Made by a program: the position numbers and the translations under genes. A DNA stretch of 64,000 nucleotides, from assembly GCA_041395525.1 (NCBI GenBank), contig JAWLAH010000007.1, forward strand, positions 65,954 to 129,953, given 5' to 3'. This document shows, in pieces, positions 35,212-43,889 of the stretch. Numbering within the stretch: position 1 is the first letter of the stretch; every line of letters starts with the position of its first letter. This DNA is from CADEED01 sp020442965. GTDB taxonomy: Bacteria; Pseudomonadota; Gammaproteobacteria; Steroidobacterales; Steroidobacteraceae. The notes below the pieces were generated by a model. It saw only the letters and a list, made by a program, of their open reading frames with translations, searched no databases and was not told where the DNA came from.

Positions 35212-35391
35212 TGCACTACCGTGTTGCATGCGACTAACTCAAGCTCTGAATGCCGCCCCGCAGCGCCGTGGCGGGTAGCAATGGAGGATTTTGCGGAACA
35301 CTGCGGCAGTGTATGGAGCGTGTTCGAGGCGCACAAGTATGGCTTGTGATCCAGGCGCCCAGATTTACGCGGTCGGCTGTGCTGCGCTTCG

Positions 35392-35982
35392 TCACACAGA
35401 TCGCCGAGCGCCGCGTCGATCGTTCGATCGAGTGGCGCTGCGACCGATCAACATGCGCTGGAATACGCCGTCTTTGAGCCATAAACCATGACGCAGCGCA
35501 CCGCCGAGGTGCAATGCAATGGCGGCGAACAGCACGGTGTTCAACAGTAGATGAACGAATTTCATTCTCCCGAGGAGGGTGGGGTCAGTGTCGACGACGT
35601 TCGGGAGATCGAAAATGCCGAACCAACTAACTACGACGCCGGCGGCCTGCGACATGATCAGCCCCGATATCGGTAACAGCAGCAGCAGTGCGTACAGCAA
35701 ATACTGATTGAATCGCGCGAGCGCACGAGGCGCTGCGCCGACCGCGCGAGGTAGCGGCGGCACTGCGTGCGTCCAGCGCCAGCCGAGTCGGATCACGATC
35801 AACACCAGAATCGTGAGACCGAGCGAACGATGCTGCATGAGCACGCTCAGCTTGGCGTCGCTCACCGGCAGCGTCCAGGCTCGCAATGCGATCATGATCT
35901 GCGCGATCACGAGCAGAGCTACGCCCCAGTGCAGCAGGCGGGCGACTGTTCCATAGCCTGGGTCAGAAGCAACCGTTCTCAC
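35392..35982 (-). CDS. Cytochrome b561-type membrane protein
   Basis: Product of 196 residues from GTG 35982 with four membrane helices and paired histidines for two b hemes: RLLHWGVALLVIAQIMI, LMQHRSLGLTILVLIVIRLGWRW, YLLYALLLLLPISGLIM, and KFVHLLLNTVLFAAIALHLGGALRHGLWL. This is the CybB/B561 pattern. It passes electrons between quinol and periplasmic or soluble partners. No catabolic partner is adjacent; the next minus-strand gene is the DUF192 gene 160 bases on. Confidence 0.88.
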   Translation of the reverse strand: MRTVASDPGYGTVARLLHWGVALLVIAQIMIALRAWTLPVSDAKLSVLMQHRSLGLTILVLIVIRLGWRWTHAVPPLPRAVGAAPRALARFNQYLLYALLLLLPISGLIMSQAAGVVVSWFGIFDLPNVVDTDPTLLGRMKFVHLLLNTVLFAAIALHLGGALRHGLWLKDGVFQRMLIGRSATRSNDRRGARRSV

Positions 35983-36394
35983 GTGGTAGCCTCCGCGCTG
36001 AACAGAAGGGTAGGCGCCCGCGACTTTTGGCGCGGATATAGAATGGCTCGATGATTCTCAAGGCGGTCTCCGCATTCGAAAATGGCACTCGGCCCCGTGG
36101 TCGCCATCCGGGTTTGCAGTTTGCATAGGTGCATATAGAAGCAGCAGGCGCCGTCAGTCTACTCTTGGAAGTGCCACGCGGCGCTCGTTGCAAGCGTCTG
36201 CAAGTTCCATCAGCTTCCTAGGCCTTGGGCTCGGCACAAGTTCTGATTGCATCGAGTACGACACGAATCGCTTAAGCGTGCTTCGGCGCTGGCAGGCCAA
36301 GGGCGCCAAGCGCAGGAATGTAAAGGCGCCCCTTTTTGTGAGCGAGTATCCTTGCGCGGCGCGCTGCATGTGCGCGGTAATCGGACAACTGCAA
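35983..36394. other. Intergenic stretch with an orphan terminator
   Basis: About 410 bases divergent between the cytochrome b gene and the NAD(P)-binding protein. A 25-codon plus-strand frame at 36051-36128 (MILKAVSAFENGTRPRG start) has no support. The only clear element is the intrinsic terminator at 36301-36337. Confidence 0.4.
36301..36337 (+). terminator. Intrinsic terminator without an assigned upstream gene
   Basis: GGGCGCC (36301-36307) pairs exactly with GGCGCCC (36325-36331) over a 17-base loop, followed by C and five T (36333-36337). It is oriented for plus-strand transcripts. No plus-strand gene lies within 1.4 kb upstream, and the next gene starts 58 bases later. It might end a small RNA or attenuate the downstream gene. 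Confidence 0.5.
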
Positions 36395-37045
36395 GTGACA
36401 ACACGAATCGTCGTTTTTGGCGCCACCGGTAAAGCGGGCAACGCAATCGTTTCGCAAGCGCTGGAGCGCGGATGGACCGTGCGCACGATGGTGCGCGACC
36501 CGGCCAAGCTGACGATCACTCATCAGCGCCTCGATTCCGTGCGCGGTCATATTGGCGATCCGACTGCGATACGCGCCGCACTGGCCGGGCAGTGGGCTGC
36601 CGTGGTCTCCGCACTGGGCATCTACAGTAAAACGCCCTCGACTGAATTGTCCGAAGGTACGCGGCGCATAGCGGCCGAAATGCGCGGCGCGGCGATCAAA
36701 CGCATCGTCGTCGTTTCTTCGCTCGGTGCCGGTGACAGTCACGGCCAGGGCACTTTCGCAGTGCGCATGATCCAGAAGTACATTCTCCGAGAAACGTTGC
36801 GCGACAAGACGCGTCAAGAGGAAGTCCTGCGCGGGAGCAATCTGGACTGGACCTCACTGCGTCCCCCGCAGCTCACGGAAGATCCTCGCGTCCGAGGCGA
36901 TCTGGTCGCGTGGCAGGGTCTCGCGCCCGCGAATCGCAAGCTCACGTGGAAGGTTTCACGCGCGACTCTTGCCAAGTACGTACTCGATGCCGTGGAGAAG
37001 AACCTCTGGGTGCGAGAAGCTGTCAATCTGTCCGAACCCAAGTAG
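36395..37045 (+). CDS. NAD(P)H-binding SDR-like protein (BLVRB/NmrA type)
   Basis: About 216 residues from GTG 36395. The N-terminus MTTRIVVFGATGKAGNAIVSQALERGWTVRTMVRDPAKL is an atypical SDR nucleotide site (GATGKAG). RIVVVSSLGAGDS is the core strand, and the C-terminal half has DWTSLRPPQLTEDPRVRGDLVAW. This group includes biliverdin/flavin reductase-like and epimerase-like proteins that sense or use NADPH; the substrate is unknown. The frame is open further upstream, but that part has no family features and overlaps the terminator. Confidence 0.82.
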   Translation: MTTRIVVFGATGKAGNAIVSQALERGWTVRTMVRDPAKLTITHQRLDSVRGHIGDPTAIRAALAGQWAAVVSALGIYSKTPSTELSEGTRRIAAEMRGAAIKRIVVVSSLGAGDSHGQGTFAVRMIQKYILRETLRDKTRQEEVLRGSNLDWTSLRPPQLTEDPRVRGDLVAWQGLAPANRKLTWKVSRATLAKYVLDAVEKNLWVREAVNLSEPK

Positions 37046-37052
37046 CACTCCC

Positions 37053-38360
37053 ATGGCAACTAACCAGAATGCGGGAATGCTCTCGCGATTGCTGAACCGG
37101 CTTGGCCAGGTGGAGCCGAGTGAGACGCGGGCGGTCATGACCGCGTTCCTGCTATTTTTCTTCGTGCTCGGCGGCTATTTTGCCGTGCGGCCCGTGCGCG
37201 AAACGTTTGCCACGGTCATCGGGCGCGAAGCGGTGGCCAATCTGTGGATCATCACATCGATAGGTGCGGTCGCCATTGTTCCAATCTATGGAGCGCTGGT
37301 TGCCTGGGTGCGTCGCGCGGTGCTTCTGCCTGGCATTTACGCGTTCGTCGCGGTGTCCTTGTTCACTCTCGCGTGGTACTTCCACACCAACCCCGACAGT
37401 GAATTCGCGGCCAAGTTCTTTTACGTCTACATCAGCGTGCTCAATCTGATGCTCGTGTCCGTGTTCTGGAGCTTCCTGCTCGAGTTGTTCGACAGTGGTC
37501 AGTCCAAACGCCTGTTCGGTGTCATTGCCGCGGGCGGTACGGCCGGCGCGCTGGTTGGTCCACTCATAACGGATCTGACCGTCGAATCGATTGGCACGGC
37601 GGGCGTGCTGGCGCTGGGTGCTGCCATGTTCGTTGCGGCGATCATTTGTCAGCGCCTGTTGCTGAAGATCTGGGACAATCGAGTAGACGCGGCAGCGGCC
37701 ACGGGTACGCGAGCGCGCGGCCTGGGCGGCAATCCGTTTGCAGGCTTTGTGCTCTTGTTCAAATCGCGCTACCTGCTTGGCATCGCCCTATTCGTGGTAT
37801 TCGTCTCCACCGTCAATACGATCCTCTATTTCGAACAGCTGCGCCTTATTGCCGAGCGCTACGCCGACTCCGCCGATAGAACGCAAGTGTTCGCGCGGCT
37901 CGATTATGTCATTCAGACGCTGACCATTCTCTCGCAGATCTTTCTGACCGGGCGCATCGCCACCAAGCTCGGGTTAGGCGCGCTGCTGATGAGTGTGCCC
38001 GTTACGATGGTGCTGATGTTTGTGGTCTTAGGGTTTACGGGTGGATTTTGGGTGCTAATTGTTGCAATGATCTCGCGCCGTTGGGGTGAGTACGCATTCA
38101 TGCGGCCCGGCCGAGAGATGCTGTTTGCGCGGCTCGATACCGAGACCAAATACAAGGCGAAGAACACGATCGACGTGCCGGTCTATCGGGGCACCGATAT
38201 GCTGGTCGCGCAGATCAAATCCGCACTGGAGCAGGCTGGATTGACCGCCGCGGGCGCGGCGTTCCTCGGCGCTGGCGTCGCCGCAGCTTGGGGGGTCAAC
38301 GCCTGGTGGTTAGGACGAGAGCACAATCGGCAGAGTCAGAACATCGCAGTCGAGCGTTAG
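37053..38360 (+). CDS. MFS-fold carrier resembling NTP/NDP antiporters
   Basis: Product of 435 residues from ATG 37053 (MATNQNAGMLSRLLNRL) with about 11-12 hydrophobic helices. Features: FFFVLGGYFAVRPVRETFATVIGREAVANLWI at helix 1-2, LNLMLVSVFWSFLLELFDSGQSKRLFGVIAAGGTAGALVGPLI, and a C-terminal half with RWGEYAFMRPGREMLFARLDTETKYKAKNTIDVPVYRG. The last motif is typical of MFS proteins annotated as NTP/NDP exchange transporters in free-living proteobacteria. Real nucleotide exchange is proven only for intracellular bacteria and plastids, so the substrate is uncertain. It starts 7 bases after the preceding gene, so the two are co-transcribed. Confidence 0.8.
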   Translation: MATNQNAGMLSRLLNRLGQVEPSETRAVMTAFLLFFFVLGGYFAVRPVRETFATVIGREAVANLWIITSIGAVAIVPIYGALVAWVRRAVLLPGIYAFVAVSLFTLAWYFHTNPDSEFAAKFFYVYISVLNLMLVSVFWSFLLELFDSGQSKRLFGVIAAGGTAGALVGPLITDLTVESIGTAGVLALGAAMFVAAIICQRLLLKIWDNRVDAAAATGTRARGLGGNPFAGFVLLFKSRYLLGIALFVVFVSTVNTILYFEQLRLIAERYADSADRTQVFARLDYVIQTLTILSQIFLTGRIATKLGLGALLMSVPVTMVLMFVVLGFTGGFWVLIVAMISRRWGEYAFMRPGREMLFARLDTETKYKAKNTIDVPVYRGTDMLVAQIKSALEQAGLTAAGAAFLGAGVAAAWGVNAWWLGREHNRQSQNIAVER

Positions 38361-38401
38361 GTAGTCCATTGGATTCACGGCGCGCGCGATCGTCAAGATG
38401 C

Positions 38402-40663
38402 TCAACCGAACGGGATCGTCAGCCCGTCCAGCTTGACCGGCAGTTGCCGCACACGTTGGCCCGTGGCGGCGAAAATCGCGTTCGCCAGTGCTGGGGCGGC
38501 GGCGGGCACACCGGCTTCGCCTATGCCCCCCGGTGCCTGATCGCTCACGATGCGATGCACCTCAATCTTCGGCATCGCGTTGATTCTGAGCGCCGGATAA
38601 TCGTTGAAATTGCTTTGTTTGATGGAGCCGCGTTCGATCTCGAGACCCGCGAGCGCACCACTGATGCCGTAGACGATTCCACCCTCGATCTGCGCATCAA
38701 CCGTACTGGGATCGATGATCTTGCCGCAGTCGTACGCGCAGGTCATGCGGCGCAGATGCACCTGGTCGCCGGATTTTTCGACTTCGGCGACTTGCGCGCA
38801 GATCGAACCGAAGCCGGCGCTGATCGCGATGCCTCGTCCTCGCCCAGCGGGTAGCTTGTTGTCCCAGTCCGCCGCCTGCGCCGCCTGCTCAAGGACTGCC
38901 AGCATGCGCGGTTGTTGGGCTAACAACATACGGCGGAATTGGTAGGGATCTTTGCCAGCGAAATGCGCCAACTCGTCGATGAAACTCTCGGCGAAGAAGC
39001 CGTTGTGCGATAGTGACACCGAGCGCCAGAATCCGACCGGGATCGGTAGATCGAGAGTCGCCAGGTCGCCGTAGCGTTCGCCCAACGCGTATTCATTCGG
39101 AATCAAGCCACTGTGTACCGTCGGGTCTGGGAAGTCAGGTGGCCCCATGCGTTTAAAGCCGAGCAGCGATTGGCCTGCGATGCGTCCATGTATGGCGCTG
39201 ACCGAGCCGTCCGCGCCAAGCGCAGCTCGATAGTGCGCCCGATAGGCGGCGCGATAGAAATCATGCTTGACGTCTTGCTCGCGCGTCCATATGAGGCGCA
39301 CTGGTTTGCCCGGAATTTCTTTCGCGATCCGCAAGCACTGCAACAGCGCGTCGAGTTCCCATTTGCGGCCGAAACCACCGCCGCCAAAGGTCAAATTGAA
39401 GCGAATACTCTCCATCGGCAGGCCTAACAACTCAGCCGCCTTCTTGTGGCCCGTGTCGGGCGCCTGGTGTGGCGCCCAGATTTCACAGCTCGTGGAATCG
39501 ACCCGCGCCATGCAGACCTGCGGTTCCATCGTGGTATGCGCGAGGTAGGGCACCTCGTAAGTCGCTTCCAGCACACGCTTGCCCGCTGCCTCGAGCGCGG
39601 CATCGACGGCGGCCTTGCTTCCTGGCGTCATCTTCGGTGGCTTCTGGGTGCGGTCGACAAACGGGAATGGCTTGACGCCAGCTTCGTCGGTCAACGCGCG
39701 GGCGAGCTGTTCCCTGATGCTCGCGGAGTCGAGCTTCTCCACCGCGGTTTCGTCGAACTCAATCTCCAGCGCGTCAGCGGCGGACTTCGCGTTGTAGTAG
39801 CCGTCGGCAACGACGGCGACTGCATCATCGAGCGGCACCAGGGCGATCACACCTTTTTTCGAGGTGACGCTGGCAGCAGCGAAGCGCTTGAGCTTTCCTT
39901 GCACGGTATTCGAGCGGCGCAATACGGCTGTTAGTGTTCCCGGGATCTGAATATCAGCGCCGAACTGGGCAGAACCGTCGACTTTTGCGGGTACGTCCTT
40001 ACGGGCCAGTCGTTTGCCAATCAGCTTGAAGTCTTTATCTGCCTTTAGTGTGATCGAGGCCGGAACGGGGATCCTGGTCGCGGCTTCAGCTAGTTCGCCG
40101 AACGACAACGAGCGGTTGCTGGCAGGGTGAGCGACTCGACCCGCGATCGCGGCGCATTCTCCGGCTGGAACATTCCAGCGCGCTGCCGCCGCACCAATGA
40201 GCATGTCGCGAACGGTGGCGCCGGCCTGCCGCAGTGGTTGGTAGTAAGAAATAACAGAGTCGCTGCCGCCGATTTTTTGGCGCTTGCTGATCGGGCTCAC
40301 GAACGCCCCATCAGCATACGGGTTCAGAACCGTCACTTGTGACCAGTCCGCTTCGAGTTCCTCGGCGATCAAGCGCGCCAGTGAATCGAATACACCTTGG
40401 CCGATCTCGGTCTGCGGAGAAACGATGGTTACCGCGCCGGTTGGCGCGACACCCACATAGGCGGTCAGTTGCACCGGCCCTGCGCCGATCATACCGGCAG
40501 GGCGCGCGGTCGGCCTGGCCGTGGCCGTAGCGGCGCTGGGCGACAGGCACGCAGTCAGCCACAGCCCGGCAGAGCCAAGTCCCAGCTGCTGCAGCATGCG
40601 ACGACGAGCCGGATCATCGAGTGCGATGTCGAGCGTACGGTCGGCTGGATTCGTCTCGGACAT
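38402..40663 (-). CDS. Molybdopterin-binding large subunit of an isoquinoline 1-oxidoreductase-type hydroxylase
   Basis: Product of 753 residues from ATG 40663 (MSETNPADRTLDIALDD), preceded by GGAG. A twin-arginine leader (ARRRMLQQLGLGSAGLWLTACL) suggests Tat export and possible lipidation at the cysteine. The body matches IorB-type subunits: TEIGQGVFDSLARLIAEELEADWSQV, GGGGFGRKWELDALLQ, GFWRSVSLSHNGFFAESFIDELA and the C-terminal QAPGGIGEAGVPAAAPALANAI, which holds the catalytic glutamate (E of GEAG). These enzymes hydroxylate N-heterocycles or aldehydes at a Mo cofactor and normally pair with a small [2Fe-2S] subunit encoded next to them. That subunit is absent here. A divergent heme protein gene starts 207 bases away. 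Confidence 0.88.
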   Translation of the reverse strand: MSETNPADRTLDIALDDPARRRMLQQLGLGSAGLWLTACLSPSAATATARPTARPAGMIGAGPVQLTAYVGVAPTGAVTIVSPQTEIGQGVFDSLARLIAEELEADWSQVTVLNPYADGAFVSPISKRQKIGGSDSVISYYQPLRQAGATVRDMLIGAAAARWNVPAGECAAIAGRVAHPASNRSLSFGELAEAATRIPVPASITLKADKDFKLIGKRLARKDVPAKVDGSAQFGADIQIPGTLTAVLRRSNTVQGKLKRFAAASVTSKKGVIALVPLDDAVAVVADGYYNAKSAADALEIEFDETAVEKLDSASIREQLARALTDEAGVKPFPFVDRTQKPPKMTPGSKAAVDAALEAAGKRVLEATYEVPYLAHTTMEPQVCMARVDSTSCEIWAPHQAPDTGHKKAAELLGLPMESIRFNLTFGGGGFGRKWELDALLQCLRIAKEIPGKPVRLIWTREQDVKHDFYRAAYRAHYRAALGADGSVSAIHGRIAGQSLLGFKRMGPPDFPDPTVHSGLIPNEYALGERYGDLATLDLPIPVGFWRSVSLSHNGFFAESFIDELAHFAGKDPYQFRRMLLAQQPRMLAVLEQAAQAADWDNKLPAGRGRGIAISAGFGSICAQVAEVEKSGDQVHLRRMTCAYDCGKIIDPSTVDAQIEGGIVYGISGALAGLEIERGSIKQSNFNDYPALRINAMPKIEVHRIVSDQAPGGIGEAGVPAAAPALANAIFAATGQRVRQLPVKLDGLTIPFG

Positions 40664-40870
40664 GCTGGGCGGCTCCTCGCGAAGGTTCTGCGATCGAGTA
40701 TGACCCGTGGTCGAAGACACGCGCAACCAACACGTGCGGCGGCAATCCGCAGGCAGCCCATGCAGATCGGCGCGACGGCGCACGGCGAGAATCTGGGTAC
40801 GTAGTGATCCGGGTGATCTTGCGCGTGGACTTGCGGCAAACTGCGCGCCTGGCAGAAAGGTATCAGCACG

Positions 40871-41818
40871 ATGCACCAAAGACTCAGGCTTCTCGTGACG
40901 ACGGCGATTGTGGTGATCGCCGCTCTGCCGACAGCGTGGGCGGTTCAGCCCGAGCACGACCATGCCGCCAATCCGGCATTGGTCCTCAATGACGGGCAAA
41001 AGTGGGCGACCGACTTACCGTTGCGCACTGGCATGGAGCGGATTCGTGCTCTGCTCGCCGCCCCGCCGTCCGCAGATCTTGCGACCGGCATACGCGGGCA
41101 AATCGACTACTTGATACTCAACTGCAAGCTGGAGCCGCAAGCTGACGCGGCATTGCACGTGCTGCTCGCAGACATGCTCGAGGCTGCCGCAGATTTGCAA
41201 GAGAACGCCGCATCACCCGCAGCGCGCGCGCGCATATCGCAATCGTTGGCCCAGTATGGGCAGTACTTTGACCACAGCGGATGGAACGTCGCCGCGATGC
41301 ACGAGCCCGCGGCACTCGCTGCCAGGTTTCAAGCTGAGCTTGCGGGGAAACTGCAGGCCGCCATGAAGAGCGGCGGTCCAGTGCAAGCCATCGTGGTGTG
41401 CAAGGATGAAGCGCCGGCAATCGGGAGTCGCTTGTCACGCGAGAGCGGCTGGCAGGTCAAGCGCGTGGGAACGCGGGTGCGCAATCCGATGACCGGCTCA
41501 CCCGACGAGTGGGAGCAGAGGCAGCTGGACCGATTTGCCGAACGCCTCGCTAACGGGGAACCTGCTAACGAGATCGCAGAATTCGTTGCGACCGTTGGAC
41601 CTCGTGGGCGCACGGAACGCTACATGAAAGCGATCGTGATGAGTTCGCAATGCCTGGTATGCCATGGCCCGCGTGTTGATCAACCATCGGCACTGCGCGC
41701 CGCGCTCGAGGGCGAGTATCCACATGATGCCGCGACCGGCTATGGCGCCGGTGAGCTGCGTGGCGCCTTCTCGCTGCAACGATTGGTGTCGCGCGATTCT
41801 GCAGACCAGACGGAGTAG
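40871..41818 (+). CDS. Periplasmic protein: DnrO-like helical domain fused to DUF3365 heme domain
   Basis: Product of 315 residues with a signal peptide (about 1-24, cleaved after AWA). Residues 28-140 (LNDGQKWATDLPLRTGME, IDYLILNCKLEPQADAALHVLLADML, LAQYGQYFDHSGWN) match the small periplasmic DnrO-like proteins that normally stand alone. Residues 145-310 form a DUF3365 domain with one c-type heme site C261-L-V-C264-H265 and the family motif VGTRVRNPMTGSPDEWE. DUF3365 domains occur in heme sensors and redox proteins such as Tll0287. The fusion suggests that a ligand or partner bound by the helical domain is coupled to heme chemistry. Domain names are from memory of the families; the two-part structure is seen directly. 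Confidence 0.8.
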   Translation: MHQRLRLLVTTAIVVIAALPTAWAVQPEHDHAANPALVLNDGQKWATDLPLRTGMERIRALLAAPPSADLATGIRGQIDYLILNCKLEPQADAALHVLLADMLEAAADLQENAASPAARARISQSLAQYGQYFDHSGWNVAAMHEPAALAARFQAELAGKLQAAMKSGGPVQAIVVCKDEAPAIGSRLSRESGWQVKRVGTRVRNPMTGSPDEWEQRQLDRFAERLANGEPANEIAEFVATVGPRGRTERYMKAIVMSSQCLVCHGPRVDQPSALRAALEGEYPHDAATGYGAGELRGAFSLQRLVSRDSADQTE

Positions 41819-42158
41819 CGCGAATCGCGCCGCACCGTGTTGCGGGCGGGGCAGAGTTTGGGGGCTGAGGCGGCGGACGGATTGGTTTGGCAGAAGCGTA
41901 GCCCGTTGTTAGGGCCGGGGTTCAAGGGGCGTTTTGACGATAAGGGCGTAGCAAGCCGTCATCTCCTCATGCTCGGCGATCGCGATGGTGTCGGTCAGAT
42001 CGATACGGGCTCCGCCAAGCCGCAACGCAGTCTGGCAGGTGTGGCGGATTATTCTACCTCGCCAGGCGCTAATCCTTGAGCTGCAGCAGCATGGCGTCCT
42101 GGCGCGTCCAGCAGGCGTTGACCGCATTTCACCGGTCGCGTACGGGACGGGCGAGCAG
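41819..42158. other. Gap of 340 bases without a supported gene
   Basis: Between the heme fusion gene and the convergent transporter. A minus-strand frame over 41909-42127 ends in a protein-like stretch (LRLGGARIDLTDTIAIAEHE) but begins in low-quality sequence without a usable start. It may be a remnant of an older gene. No RNA or terminator seen. Confidence 0.35.
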
Positions 42159-43364
42159 CTACACGGTGGCCGGTATCGCGAATACGATGATTGTTAGGGC
42201 AAGCGTGACGCCGAGAATGAATAGGCATGCACGAACGTGCTGGCCCAGGCGCCAGGCCGATAACGCAGCCTGCGCCGATTGCAGCGCGTAGTAAGCCACG
42301 AACGCTTTGGACGCGTAGACGATGATCTGGTAGATATTTGCCGTCCAGGTGATCGCGATCGCGGCCAGCGCGATGATCAAATAGCCGCTCTTGGCGGACA
42401 GTCGCTTGCGAGCAAGCTCCGCGATGAGACCGCCGCCACCGGCCATATCGGCAACCGCGGCCGACAGTTGCGATGCTAGCGCCATGGCAATGATCGCAGG
42501 TGCTAACGTCAGGCCCAACGGCGCCAACATATCGATAATTGCGGTTTCGCCGCCCATCTTTGGCAGATTGCCACGGAAATAGCGCGTGATCAGCAGCACG
42601 AACGTGACGTAGATAGCAGTCGAGATCCATTGCGCCCAGCGCATTGTCCTGACCCGAGTCTCAGCGTCATGGGCGATCCCCAGATACCGGGAGGTCTCAA
42701 AACCTTGCACGAGAATGACGAGTCCCAACAGTACCCGAATCTCCTGTGTGCCGCGTGCGTGCTCAGCCAGAGGCCAGTGCAAATTGCCGCTGCCAAATGC
42801 GATCACGGTGGTGACAGCGAGCGCGGCGACAACTCCGCCGATCAATGAAAGCTTGAGGCTGACCGCGGCTTCGGTCAGACGTTCAAGGGCTGCCAATCCG
42901 CCGAACGCACCGATTGTGCCGATGCCGGCGATGGCAATCGTCGAAGCCCACCGAATCCAGAACGGATCGACGATCTCGCCCAGCCGCAGGCCAAATGCCG
43001 CAAACAGATTGAGGTAATACGCGACCGAGACGAAGTAGGCCAGCGAGAGAGCCAAGTCAGCACCGCGCTCGAGCGTACTAACAAGCAGTGGTGGCTCGCG
43101 ATTCAGCTGCGGCTCGATGTACAGAATATTGTGTCTGATCGCGACGCCGAATAGATACGCGACCGCGCACAGAGCGAACATCGCCACGAAAGCCAGTGTG
43201 CCTGCCGTGTGTGCCAGAATGGGGCCAGCCACCAAAAACCCGGAGCCAATGATTGAGGCCAACGGCGTAATCGTCGCTCTCCACAACGGAGCCTTCAGGA
43301 GACGCGGTTGGAACAGCAGCGCAGCGAACAGGAGCGATGCGAGGGGGAGGATCGCGGTTGTCAC
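42159..43364 (-). CDS. Multi-pass membrane transporter, amino-acid-permease-like
   Basis: Product of 401 residues from GTG 43364 with about 11 hydrophobic helices (LASLLFAALLF; ATITPLASIIGSGFLVAGPILAHTAGTLAFVAMFALCAVAYLFGVAI; and so on). IIGSGFLVAGPI resembles the unwound helix-1 motif (GSG) of APC-superfamily permeases, and GFETSRYLGIAHDAETRVRTMRWAQ resembles their helix 6 region. Related proteins are annotated only as membrane proteins. Substrate unknown. The gene stands alone between two uncertain regions. Confidence 0.7.
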   Translation of the reverse strand: MTTAILPLASLLFAALLFQPRLLKAPLWRATITPLASIIGSGFLVAGPILAHTAGTLAFVAMFALCAVAYLFGVAIRHNILYIEPQLNREPPLLVSTLERGADLALSLAYFVSVAYYLNLFAAFGLRLGEIVDPFWIRWASTIAIAGIGTIGAFGGLAALERLTEAAVSLKLSLIGGVVAALAVTTVIAFGSGNLHWPLAEHARGTQEIRVLLGLVILVQGFETSRYLGIAHDAETRVRTMRWAQWISTAIYVTFVLLITRYFRGNLPKMGGETAIIDMLAPLGLTLAPAIIAMALASQLSAAVADMAGGGGLIAELARKRLSAKSGYLIIALAAIAITWTANIYQIIVYASKAFVAYYALQSAQAALSAWRLGQHVRACLFILGVTLALTIIVFAIPATV

Positions 43365-43489
43365 GTCAGACTTACACCTACAGGACTGGTAAGCAGCACC
43401 CACGCGATTATCGGGCGATCGCTGCTGTATCGAGTTGTCCGGCGCCCTGCATCCTTACCCTGGAGTGCATAAGCCGATCAGGACCTAGG

Positions 43490-43720
43490 ATGAACTCGGA
43501 TCACATCAGGCGCAATTGGCAACAGACCAAAGATGGAGCGCTCTTCCCGGCTGGCAGAGAGCGAGTTAGGCAGACGAACTCATCACAACCGGAGCGTGAA
43601 GAGCTGCCACCAAACGCGCCCGATCGCCCGCCTGTGCCGCAAAAATTGCCGGGTAAGCCGCCGCCAGGACCGGGCCAGCCAACGCGTAAACCGCCGCCGA
43701 TGCGCGCAAGCGGTCGTTAG
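43490..43720 (+). CDS. Small proline-rich hydrophilic protein
   Basis: Frame of 76 codons from ATG 43490 (MNSDHIRRNWQQTKDGALFP start). The second half is very proline-rich (PPNAPDRPPVPQKLPGKPPP, then GPGQPTRKPPPMRASGR) and probably disordered. No signal or membrane segment. The proline bias matches its codon phase and not the other frames, which supports a real gene. It lies just ahead of the stress/signalling island. No family recognised. Confidence 0.5.
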   Translation: MNSDHIRRNWQQTKDGALFPAGRERVRQTNSSQPEREELPPNAPDRPPVPQKLPGKPPPGPGQPTRKPPPMRASGR

Positions 43721-43773
43721 CAGAACGGCTCCGCACGAGTTCGTCGATGCCACTTGCGATCGATTTGCAACGT

Positions 43774-43791
43774 GTAGGTGATCGCCTACAA
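43774..43791. promoter_or_regulatory. Inverted repeat upstream of the DUF883 gene
   Basis: TGTAGG (43774-43779) and CCTACA (43786-43791) are exact reverse complements around TGATCG. The repeat sits 99 bases before the DUF883 start, directly after a possible -35 box TTGCAA (43766-43771). It is a likely operator for a stress regulator; the regulator is unknown. Confidence 0.45.
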
Positions 43792-43889
43792 ATAGTATTG
43801 ACGTTCTGAGGCCTTCGCATGGTCATGACCGACCGCGCTCAGCGCAACAAGAGCGGATAATGTCGTGCAATACACACTAGGAGATGGCT

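Noticed and set aside
36051..36128. 25-codon frame in the divergent region
   Set aside because: Too short, no ribosome-binding site and no recognisable sequence.
41909..42127. Minus-strand frame ending in a protein-like stretch
   Set aside because: No usable start, the N-terminal part is cysteine- and arginine-rich noise, and no homologue is recognised.
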